From CAZHEV01 sp964531335 [NCBI: uncultured bacterium] (GTDB taxonomy: Bacteria > Eisenbacteria > RBG-16-71-46 > CAZHEV01), in the NCBI GenBank assembly GCA_964531335.1, contig CAZHEV010000013.1:1-64000 (forward strand): 64,000 nt of DNA, in the 5' to 3' direction. The position numbers were made by a program, and so were the translations under genes. Each line of letters begins with the position of its first letter. Position 1 is the stretch's first letter. Of the stretch, positions 43,201 to 49,682 are shown piece by piece. The notes beneath the pieces are model-generated. The model was not told the DNA's origin, ran no database searches, and worked only from the letters and a program-made list of their open reading frames with translations.

Positions 43201-44273
43201 ATGTTCCTGGAGACCGTGTCGTCGTTCCAGCTGTACAGCCCCACTCCGTGCTGGGTGCCGCTGAACGGCGTGTCCATGATTCCCGTTATGACGCAGTCAT
43301 CCACCGTCCCCCCGGCGTTATTGAACGCGATGCCGTAGAATCGGTAGTTGTCGTTGCCCTTGCCGGCGCCGTCGACCGTCAGGTGCTCCAGCGTGACATT
43401 TGCCGTGTCATGTATGTACACGATGGGATAATTGTCTTTGCTCGTTGTGAAGTACTTCGCAAGAACGTCCGGAGAGAGTATGACGCTCGCGCCGCCTCCT
43501 CCGCCTCCGGAGACGGTGAGGTCCTTGGTTATCTCGACCTGCTCCTCGTAGGTTCCAGCGGCCACCATCACAGTGCCGCCGTCAGCCACAGCGTCCACGC
43601 CTTCCTGGACTTTGGCAAAGGCATCGTAATCCCAGACGTGGCCGTCGTTTGCGCAGCCCGCGCAGTAGTCATCGTCGACGTAGGCCGTGTTGGGCGGGCC
43701 CGTGTCTATGCGGATCCTGTCCACGTAGAAGACACCCGTGCCGTAATCTTCCGGCTCCAGGACTACGGCGACCGAGGCGACGTTGCCGCTGTTCGCCCAA
43801 CCCGAGATGTCCATTGAGTAGTAGACCCACTCATAGGTCTTTGTCGCGTTGGAGATCTTTGGGCCGTCGACGTAGCCGCCCCACTCGTCATAGACCCTGA
43901 GGAAAAACTTCTCGCCGGAGTTGCCCAGCGGATCGTCGTCCGGATACATGCCCATGAACCTGCACGACACGTTGCTGAAGCCGCTCCAGTCCTGCACCGA
44001 GGCGAAGGTCATGGTCACCCCGGTCCAATAGGGGCTCGCATTGTTGTGATAAGAGATCTTCATCGACTGGGTGCTGACCTCGTAGCCGGGGGTCTTCACG
44101 AAGACAGTGTCCTTGGTGTCGGATACCACCCAGGATGATCTGAGGTCGGCGTCGTCGACGTACGCGTCGAACTCATCGACGTCCTGAATTGCGGCGTCGG
44201 CGCCGGCGGGAATAAGGACGCCGGCGAAGAAGATCACAATCAGCAAAGAACAGATAACTGCAGAGAATCTCAT
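40299..44273 (-). CDS. giant secreted beta-helix/cohesin/dockerin-like protein with C-terminal sorting domain
   Basis: A 1324-residue surface or extracellular protein. The signal peptide is residues 1-28. Residues ~30-190 are a carbohydrate-binding-like sandwich; ~215-650 a right-handed parallel beta-helix (repeated N-x-I/V-x-G, D-N-x-I, S-G-N); ~665-800 a cohesin-like domain. Ig-like (DTAEYQIDSDGWV) and FN3-like (HNKVHLTWTNP) domains follow. Near 1050-1110 are two dockerin-like calcium loops (GDVNSPYDGMVNSSDLVVF, DDVVNFEDLMIF), then a second cohesin-like domain. The end, MQNYPNPFNPATTI to ATRKMILLR, is the FlgD-like sorting domain. Polysaccharide binding or cleavage is possible; no catalytic residues can be assigned. 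GGGAGGTGG precedes ATG 44273. Confidence 0.82.
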   Translation of the reverse strand: MRFSAVICSLLIVIFFAGVLIPAGADAAIQDVDEFDAYVDDADLRSSWVVSDTKDTVFVKTPGYEVSTQSMKISYHNNASPYWTGVTMTFASVQDWSGFSNVSCRFMGMYPDDDPLGNSGEKFFLRVYDEWGGYVDGPKISNATKTYEWVYYSMDISGWANSGNVASVAVVLEPEDYGTGVFYVDRIRIDTGPPNTAYVDDDYCAGCANDGHVWDYDAFAKVQEGVDAVADGGTVMVAAGTYEEQVEITKDLTVSGGGGGGASVILSPDVLAKYFTTSKDNYPIVYIHDTANVTLEHLTVDGAGKGNDNYRFYGIAFNNAGGTVDDCVITGIMDTPFSGTQHGVGLYSWNDDTVSRNINVSDCTFVDFQKNAMALNADTDTPLTVDVTGNTITGAGTTTVTAQNGVQVWAAQGSGTVHDNTISGIGWDGASWVASSILSYYASLDITGNTVTGAQVGIYDYAASSMNVSDNDFTIENIGDGSYGILIYDPVELPPSPFDPLEEPESGASSMLFGTAATHSMTITENVVTFSGTDNTACYGIIAWAGVLPDDLDISVDRNEVTGFEIGIGFVSYDPTTAIFTNADANYNLLSGNNFGMYSDGDYMTVDGEYNWWGDASGPAHETLNAGALGDSVTNYIDFDPWLGSTNHAGVVPDYVTTNCTDHVTVDFVITRAGLSEEVRGYDLTFAVDNAVATVASANADITEGSYLSSVGTTQFYPVDNGDGSYKVSCAILGGDAGATGNGVLFSVELTPVAEGISDIAVTDFKLRDLDNNPLTTSSTNGSVRIDCTVPTMEPIAEAEGGWYNTAPVFSNFGFDDDINLDTAEYQIDSDGWVALFTGIDTTEWNDDGWVLPGFAGLSEGSHTVYFRVADDAGNWNGEGTPDTYSWQFNKDTVAPDPPADFAAAPGHNKVHLTWTNPVGDATFAGVELRRTGWTDYPEYATAAPAYPVDETGGDFVAQVTAEAYDDSVTVGRDIYYFSAFSYDLAGNYSAFDTGAADRATSYWLGDVNSPYDGMVNSSDLVVFSSTFAVSEGGGGWNNECDFGPTDDNSSYGIPLPDDVVNFEDLMIFAMIYGKVAPQGLTITLAELGKFGEQLDDLVGFELVEIEDASAPEGYVVLSVRLDNRAKSLKGFRVSFEAGTDAIEAIERGGIFGGGESLFFGTIDKEGSVVDICVAALGVNVPIKSSGEVARITVKAGDAEGSPRLGEIEVRDIGNRSFQIQGAEDFGPRFTPKTCALMQNYPNPFNPATTIAFDIVKAGRVTISIFDVSGRLVRTLVDETRGPGRHDVEWNCRDAGGSIVPAGVYFYRIDAGEFTATRKMILLR

Positions 44274-44593
44274 CTGGCCACCTCCCGTTTCGACCCGCGG
44301 GCGCGGGTCCGGCCAATGAAAGCAACTCTACGTTGCCACCCTCGTTGTGCACCTACGCTACGATCTGTGAAGTGGATTCAAGGTCCTAACGGCAAGACCT
44401 CCTTTCCTCCCGCGTGAGCCGACGCCGCACGGACGCGGCGGCCGGCATTCAGGCTGACAAGAGTCCCCCCTCCGGGGCCTGAACATGGGAAGGCGAGTCT
44501 TTCCCCGGAAAGGGCAAGCTTGCCTGGCACGAGGGGACAACCCATCCTCATATGATTCTGGGATGTGTTCAATGCAAGCGATTTCGAATAAAA

Positions 44594-44622
44594 ACAATAC
44601 CACATGCGGGCTCGTTTGTCAA
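44594..44622 (-). promoter_or_regulatory. strong sigma70 promoter with long leader
   Basis: On the minus strand consensus TTGACA (44617-44622), a 17-bp spacer, and TATTGT (44594-44599). The start codon at 44273 is about 310 nt beyond the predicted start of transcription. Confidence 0.7.
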
Positions 44623-44739
44623 CGTATGAATTGCGTTTTTCTTGATCAAGCTGCGGATCTTGCGATCAAGTTTGAATTCTTTACCGCGCACTGAGGAGGG
44701 GGCAGCCCGCGGAACCGTTCTGAGCCGTCAAGAAATCGG

Positions 44740-44775
44740 TTGACCCGAGCTTGGCTATTTGGCATAATGTCCAAA
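44740..44775 (+). promoter_or_regulatory. arsR1 promoter with ArsR operator-like dyad
   Basis: TTGACC (44740-44745), a 17-bp spacer, and CATAAT (44763-44768). TTTGG (44758-44762) and CCAAA (44771-44775) form an inverted repeat around the -10, the position expected for autorepression by an ArsR dimer. Confidence 0.6.
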
Positions 44776-44801
44776 GACGGGCGCATAGGAGGTCGGTGGC
44801 C

Positions 44802-45122
44802 ATGGACAAAAAGACACAGGCGCGTTTCGAGGCCAGAGCCCAGATCATCAAGGCAATGGCTCACCCCACACGGCTCTTCATCGTGGACGAGCTGTCCCGC
44901 CATGAGAGATGCGTGTGCGAGCTGACCGAGATGGTCGGCGCCGATGTATCCACAGTATCAAAGCACCTCTCCCTGTTGAGGAACGTGGGCATTGCTGAAG
45001 ATGAAAAGCGCGGCTCCCAAGTCTTCTACAAGTTGAAGATGCCTTGCGTCCTGAACTTCTTCTCCTGCGTGGAGTCGGTGTTGGATTCAAGGGCCAAGGA
45101 GTGGGCGAAGCTTGCCAGGTAG
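44802..45122 (+). CDS. arsR: ArsR/SmtB-family repressor (arsR1)
   Basis: A 106-residue winged-helix repressor. MAHPTRLFIVDELSRHERCVCELTEMVGADVSTVSKHLSLLRNVGI contains the recognition helix and the metal-binding R-C-V-C-E-L, equivalent to the E-L-C-V-C-D-L arsenite site. It dissociates from DNA when As(III) binds. AGGAGG precedes ATG 44802. The binding site probably overlaps the promoter at 44740. It is the first gene of a rightward set of redox and arsenical-transport genes. Confidence 0.88.
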   Translation: MDKKTQARFEARAQIIKAMAHPTRLFIVDELSRHERCVCELTEMVGADVSTVSKHLSLLRNVGIAEDEKRGSQVFYKLKMPCVLNFFSCVESVLDSRAKEWAKLAR

Positions 45123-45240
45123 AGGCTCTTTTTTTCGGCGGACATCTGGCGATTCAGCCAAGAAACCAAAGGTTGAGCGCGAACATGAGACACGAGCCGA
45201 ACTCATTTGCTCAAAGGGATATTCGGAGAAGATCACAACT

Positions 45241-45571
45241 GTGAAGAATCGGAGGAAATTCGCCCGGCCGGCGGGGATCTTCCTGGTTGTGTACTTCCTT
45301 CCCTTGGGAAACGTGAAGGTTGAAAACGCCATCCTCGAGGCTTTCCGGCTTCTGCAGTGGTATGCGATTCACCACACCCTCGCCTGCGTGGTCCCGGCCC
45401 TGTCGCTTCTCAGCCTGTTGGTTGTCTGCAAGGTCCTGGGCGGCCGGAAGACCCTTGTCTTCTCGGTGCTGACGGTAGTGAACTCTTGTTGGCTGTCTGT
45501 TTGGAATGTTCGCCTGGCAGAGAACCAGACGAAACCGCTGGGGTTATAGCTTTGGAAAGGACAAACCACCA
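45241..45571 (+). pseudogene. collapsed ArsP/DUF318-type permease gene (internal deletion plus frameshift)
   Basis: The first 60 residues (GTG 45241) match the start of UPF0718/DUF318 permeases: FLVVYFLPLGNVKVENAIL, then HHTLACVVPAL. At that PAL the sequence jumps to the family's C-terminal phrase (PALSL..LVVCKVLGGRKTLVF), so about 200 residues are missing. A frameshift follows near 45480; the native end (TLVGCLFGMFAW) is visible in another frame and runs toward the thioredoxin start. The permease normally sits between arsR and this small thioredoxin gene. Family comparison is from memory. Confidence 0.7.
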
Positions 45572-45802
45572 ATGAAGACCATTCAAATCCTGGGCACCGG
45601 CTGTCCCAAGTGCAACCAACTGGAAGAAAACGCCAGGAAGGCCGTAGAGCAATCAGGCGCAGGGTACGACATCAAGAAGATCACCGACTTGAAGGAGATC
45701 ATGAAGTTCGGGGTCATGATAACTCCCACGCTCGCGATCGACGGTCAGGTCAAGGCGTCCGGGAAGGTGCTGTCGGTTGATGAGATTCTGGAGCTCTTGT
45801 AG
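45572..45802 (+). CDS. small thioredoxin-like protein (MTH895-type)
   Basis: A 76-residue protein: MKTIQILGTGCPKCNQLEENA with redox C-P-K-C, then MKFGVMITPTLAIDGQVKASGK with the cis-Pro of thioredoxin folds. This short branch lies with arsR and the DUF318 permease in many genomes. It probably passes electrons to, or receives metalloid thiol adducts from, its neighbours. ATG 45572 follows GGAAAGGA. Confidence 0.88.
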   Translation: MKTIQILGTGCPKCNQLEENARKAVEQSGAGYDIKKITDLKEIMKFGVMITPTLAIDGQVKASGKVLSVDEILELL

Positions 45803-45910
45803 CGGCATCAGTACGAACGACCGATCGAAGCCGTCTTGTTCAAGGATAGTGGATTTCACGGTTGCGCCGGCCCGCCGGTGGAGCCCCTGTATAAGGAGAG
45901 ACCACGTCAA

Positions 45911-46702
45911 ATGGTCAGGATACGCCTGCATGTTATACGTAAGAAGCGAGCCCACGCGACCGAGCTTCTTCTGAGCGCCCTTCTTCTCGCCTTCGGCGTC
46001 GGGCTCTTTCTCGAGCTCACTTGGCCGGCCTTGGCCGAAGCGAGAACAGGCGGGCCGCGCCCCATGTCGATGAACATGCAGGAGCCGTTGGATCAGAATG
46101 CAGGGCCTGAGAGCTCCGGCCCGATCGCGATCGGTTCGGACGCCCGCTCGGCGCCATCTGACACGTCGAGCCAATTCGCCGCGGACAGGGCCGCGCGTGC
46201 GGGCTCTCCCGACAGCCTGAACGAGGCGGCAACCGATCCGGAGGTGAAGCCAGGGCCTCCCGACAGCCTGGTCGCCCTCTACTTTCACCGTACTCTGCGG
46301 TGTGAGGACTGTCTCCTGATGGAGATCTACATCAGGGACGTTCTGGAGAGTGACTACCTGGACCCTTTGCTGGAGGGAACACTGCGCTGGCGCTCTCTCG
46401 ACTACGAGCAGCCTGAGCACGCCGGCAGCGCCGAAAAGTACCAATTCGGAGGTCCCGCCCTTGTCCTTTCCCATTGGTCGGGGGGTAGGGAAGCCTTGTG
46501 GGCGAGAATGGACGAAATATGGCAGTGGGTCGACTACCCGGATGCCGTGGCGGACATGCTTCGTGCTCAATTGCGCGAATGCCTGGCCGGGACCTGCCGG
46601 CACGATGAATTCCACATGCCCGACGCCGGTGACGCGCGGGCTCCGGGAGATACCACGCGGGGATCGCAAGAGAGGACGGGAACGGACAATGACCAAAGGT
46701 AG
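45911..46702 (+). CDS. ArsF-family protein with membrane anchor
   Basis: A 263-residue protein. A transmembrane segment at residues ~20-38 (LLLSALLLAFGVGLFLELTWPALA) leads to a ~90-residue low-complexity linker. The C-terminal domain is ArsF-like: LVALYFHRTLRCEDCLLMEIYIRDVLE, then GTLRWRSLDYEQPEH and IWQWVDYPDAVADML. A C-x2-C is in RCEDC. ArsF/ArsG proteins were first linked to aromatic arsenical handling in Shewanella. ATG 45911 follows GGAGAG. The end overlaps the next thioredoxin start by 14 bp. Confidence 0.75.
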   Translation: MVRIRLHVIRKKRAHATELLLSALLLAFGVGLFLELTWPALAEARTGGPRPMSMNMQEPLDQNAGPESSGPIAIGSDARSAPSDTSSQFAADRAARAGSPDSLNEAATDPEVKPGPPDSLVALYFHRTLRCEDCLLMEIYIRDVLESDYLDPLLEGTLRWRSLDYEQPEHAGSAEKYQFGGPALVLSHWSGGREALWARMDEIWQWVDYPDAVADMLRAQLRECLAGTCRHDEFHMPDAGDARAPGDTTRGSQERTGTDNDQR

Positions 46703-47132
46703 AAGGATAGCGGTAGTCGGGCTCGTCCTGGCCGCCGTCGTTGTGGCGTTTGTAATGAAGGAGGCCCGCCGGGACAGCGGGGGCTCCGAACCCGGCAGGA
46801 CAGCCGGCAATGCGGCGGGCGCCGTCGCGAAGCCTGAGACCCTTCCCCGGCTTGTCGACCTCGGGCGAAACCAATGCATCCCGTGCAAGATGATGGCTCC
46901 GATTCTCGAGGAGCTGAAGAATGAGTATGCCGAACGGTTCGTGGTCGAGGTGATAGACGTCGGGGAGCATCGGGACGCCGCCGCGAAGTACGGCATAAGA
47001 GTGATACCGACCCAGATCTTCTTCGACGCCTCCGGCGACGAGCGGTTTCGACATGAAGGCTTCATGTCCAAGGAGGACATACTGGCCAAGTGGGAGGAGC
47101 TCGGGATCGACGTGAAACTTGAAGACTCATGA
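46689..47132 (+). CDS. membrane-anchored thioredoxin
   Basis: A 147-residue protein. One N-terminal transmembrane helix (residues 6-23) leads to a thioredoxin domain with LVDLGRNQCIPCKMMAPILEEL (active site C-I-P-C) and the cis-Pro region GIRVIPTQIFFD. The domain is expected on the outer face of the membrane. Its gene overlaps the ArsF-like gene and lies 18 bp before the ArsG/CcdA-like gene, so the three should form one electron-transfer unit. Confidence 0.88.
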   Translation: MTKGRRIAVVGLVLAAVVVAFVMKEARRDSGGSEPGRTAGNAAGAVAKPETLPRLVDLGRNQCIPCKMMAPILEELKNEYAERFVVEVIDVGEHRDAAAKYGIRVIPTQIFFDASGDERFRHEGFMSKEDILAKWEELGIDVKLEDS

Positions 47133-47150
47133 GACGGAGTGGAATTACCG

Positions 47151-47849
47151 ATGGAGAATCTCTTTAACAGTCTGACGGACGCCGTTCAAAGCTCCGCTCC
47201 CGTGGCCTTGGCGGCGTCGTTCGTTTGGGGAATCTTGAGCATCCTGCTGAGCCCCTGCCACTTGTCCAGTATCCCGCTCATCGTGGCTTTCATGGGCGAG
47301 CACGGGGACAGGTCCGGCGGACGAGCTCTCAGGATATCCACGATGTTTGCGCTGGGGATTCTCGTGACGATAGGCATCATCGGCGTGATCACCGCGATGA
47401 TGGGCCGGATGCTGGGCGACGTGGGCCCTTACATTAATTACCTCCTGGCGCTCATCTTCTTTCTGCTGGGCCTTCACTTCCTCGGGGTCATACCCATGCC
47501 CTGGTCCGGCGGCGGTCCGAGGGCATCCGCGAAGCGGGGCGTCTGGGCGGCGTTCGTTCTGGGCCTGGTCTTCGGCGTGGGCGTGGGGCCGTGCACCTTC
47601 GCGTACATGGCCCCCATGTTGGGCGTGACGTTCAAGGTGGCGGCGGAGAGCTGGCTGTTCGGGGTGGCGCTTCTCTTGCTATACGGCGTGGGTCACTGTT
47701 CCGTGATTGTCTTGGCGGGCACTTCGGCGGAGATGGTGCAGCGCTACCTCAACTGGACCGAGGCCTCCCGGGGCGCAGTGATGCTGCGTCAGGCTTGCGG
47801 AATTCTCGTGATCCTAGGAGGAGTATACCTGATATACACGGCGCCGTGA
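47151..47849 (+). CDS. CcdA-like / ArsG-family membrane protein
   Basis: A 232-residue protein with six predicted transmembrane helices. The first ends in SILLSPCHLSSIPLIVAFMGE and a mid-protein helix has GVGVGPCTFAYMAPMLG. These two P-C motifs are the redox cysteines of the DsbD/CcdA family; SPCHLSSIPLI is characteristic of the branch named ArsG in arsenical operons. It would carry electrons across the membrane to the exported thioredoxin or act in arsenical efflux. ATG 47151 is preferred to GTG 47139. Confidence 0.82.
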   Translation: MENLFNSLTDAVQSSAPVALAASFVWGILSILLSPCHLSSIPLIVAFMGEHGDRSGGRALRISTMFALGILVTIGIIGVITAMMGRMLGDVGPYINYLLALIFFLLGLHFLGVIPMPWSGGGPRASAKRGVWAAFVLGLVFGVGVGPCTFAYMAPMLGVTFKVAAESWLFGVALLLLYGVGHCSVIVLAGTSAEMVQRYLNWTEASRGAVMLRQACGILVILGGVYLIYTAP

Positions 47850-47919
47850 GGTCGGGCCTCACGGAAACGGCATGTCGTTGCGCGACCGGGCACGGCGGCC
47901 TGCGATTCAGGAGAAGAAC

Positions 47920-48333
47920 ATGGAGGATACAAGCCGAGAGACCATCAGAGGGAAACAATACGATCTTGTGTTCGCCTGCTCCGGCGCATGCGACGTGGGA
48001 CTAATCGCCGATGGGGCGGCCCGTTTGCTCACGGAAGAGAGGATTGCGTCCATGTGCTGCATCGCTGCAATCGGCGCGGGAGTGCCGGACATCGTGGAAA
48101 AGGCACAGGCCGCACGGCGGATGGTCGCCATCGACGGGTGCTCAAGCGAGTGCTCGAGGAAGATCCTGGAGAAGGCGGGATTCGAGGGGTTCGCTCACAT
48201 TCAGCTTGAATCGTTCGGCATGGAGAAAGGCAAGACGCCGGCAGGCCGCGAAAAGATGCAAAGAGTGAAGGGTCTCGCCGCGTTGGAGCTTGCCCCCGGC
48301 GCGGGACGGCCACCGGGGTGCTGCTGCTCCTGA
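47920..48333 (+). CDS. DGC-type putative zinc-binding Cys-rich protein
   Basis: A 137-residue protein. LVFACSGACDVGLIADGAARLL, then MCCIAAIGAGVPDIVEKA and MVAIDGCSSECSRKILEKAGF are the motif set of the DGC domain family, annotated as putative zinc-binding. It ends in a C-C-C-S tail. Homologues cluster with ArsR regulators and thiol transporters. A role in sulfur, selenium or metalloid handling is inferred. GGAGAAG precedes ATG 47920. Confidence 0.8.
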   Translation: MEDTSRETIRGKQYDLVFACSGACDVGLIADGAARLLTEERIASMCCIAAIGAGVPDIVEKAQAARRMVAIDGCSSECSRKILEKAGFEGFAHIQLESFGMEKGKTPAGREKMQRVKGLAALELAPGAGRPPGCCCS

Positions 48334-48413
48334 GCGTGAGTTGCGGCATGTGGCCCGACGGCAATCTCTAAGGTGTGGGAGAAGACGAACCGCCGGCGGA
48401 GGGACGGAAGGTA

Positions 48414-49676
48414 ATGAAGGACGGCAAGAACTGGAAAGCGACTGCCCTGCTGTCAACGATCGTGTTGATTTCGATCACGCTGATCGCCTGGATAACGGGC
48501 TACTGGGTGCTGACCGCCCTGCCAATAGGCTTTCTATTCGGGTTCTTCCTGGAGAAGGCCGATCTCTGCGGCTCATCGGCTTTCAGCGAGGCCTTCATGA
48601 TGAAGGACTGGAGAAAGCTCCAGGGCATATGGGTCGTGGCGGTGGCGAGCATGCTGGGCTTCGCGCTCTTGTCGGGGCTGGGCTTGGTGAAGCTCAATCC
48701 CAAGCCGCTGCTCTGGGCGAGTTACATCGTCGGCGGCCTAGTGTTCGGGATCGGCATGGTCCTGGCCGGCGGATGCGTAAGCGGCAGCCTCTACAAGACC
48801 GGGCAGGGGAATCTCAATTCCATGGCCGCTCTCGTTGGAATCCCGCTGGGCGTGGCGGCGGTCGAGTACGGGCCGCTCAACGGCATCCACAAGGCCCTCA
48901 GAAGCCTGGTTGTCAATAACAGCGACGGAAGCTCGGTCACCCTCAGCTCAGTGACGGGGCTGCCCTACTGGTCGCTGGCTCTTATCATCGCCGCAATCAC
49001 CGTTGGGACGGCCCTCCACTTGAGGCGCACTTCCAGGAAGAGCAAAGCTATGCCGGATGCCAAACCCGGCGACATGCCTTTCTTGACGAGGGCCATTGCA
49101 AGACCTTGGAAGCCCTGGCAGGCGGGAATACTGATCGGCATCCTTGCTTCTTTTGCCTACCTGTCCTCGGCGGCCAGCGGAAGAAATTATCCCTTTGGAG
49201 TCACGCACGGACCGATGCACGTCAACCTGTTGATTACCGAAACCTCTTTGACCCATATCTACGCTCCCAAGCCCAGCCCGCCGGTCGCCGCGGCCGCTGA
49301 ACGGGAGCAGCCAAGCCGGACGCCCGCCGGCGCGCAAGCAGGAGCGGCAAAGGCCAAGCACGAGGGCTCCAAGAAAGTCTCATGGTGGCTGATCCTTGAA
49401 GTTTGCGCCCTGGTTCTGGGCTCCTTTGTGAGCGCGCGGCTCTCGGGAAGGGCCAGGCTGTCTCCCAAACCCCCGGAGCAGACCGTGGTCGCCTTCTTCG
49501 GCGGCCTGATGGTCGGCACCGGAGCCGCCATAGCCGGAGGCTGCGTCGTGGGAAATATTATGAGCGGCCTCGCCCTTATGAGCGTGGGCAACGTGATCTT
49601 CGCGGTGGTTGTTCTGGTTGCCAATTGGGGCACCACGTACTTTTACATGATGGGGCGGCAGCTCCCCGTGAGGTAG
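48414..49676 (+). CDS. YeeE/YedE-family sulfur or selenium transporter
   Basis: A 420-residue polytopic membrane protein (about ten helices). The paired pore motifs are VLAGGCVSGSLYKTGQGN in the first half and AIAGGCVVGNIMSGLALMSVGN in the second, as in TsuA/YeeE thiosulfate transporters and in YedE, which is linked to selenium metabolism. A 70-residue soluble linker (residues ~275-345) separates the halves. Given two probable selenoproteins in the window, selenium or thiol transport is plausible, but thiosulfate cannot be excluded. GGAAGGT precedes ATG 48414. Confidence 0.83.
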   Translation: MKDGKNWKATALLSTIVLISITLIAWITGYWVLTALPIGFLFGFFLEKADLCGSSAFSEAFMMKDWRKLQGIWVVAVASMLGFALLSGLGLVKLNPKPLLWASYIVGGLVFGIGMVLAGGCVSGSLYKTGQGNLNSMAALVGIPLGVAAVEYGPLNGIHKALRSLVVNNSDGSSVTLSSVTGLPYWSLALIIAAITVGTALHLRRTSRKSKAMPDAKPGDMPFLTRAIARPWKPWQAGILIGILASFAYLSSAASGRNYPFGVTHGPMHVNLLITETSLTHIYAPKPSPPVAAAAEREQPSRTPAGAQAGAAKAKHEGSKKVSWWLILEVCALVLGSFVSARLSGRARLSPKPPEQTVVAFFGGLMVGTGAAIAGGCVVGNIMSGLALMSVGNVIFAVVVLVANWGTTYFYMMGRQLPVR

Positions 49677-49682
49677 AGACGA

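Larger units (their letters stand above)
44274..44801. other. divergent intergenic region, boundary of the arsenic island
   Basis: 528 bp between the secreted beta-helix gene and arsR1. It contains a strong leftward promoter (44594-44622), which gives the left gene a leader of about 310 nt, and a rightward arsR promoter with operator (44740-44775). No supported gene. The right half is clearly lower in GC. Confidence 0.55.
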
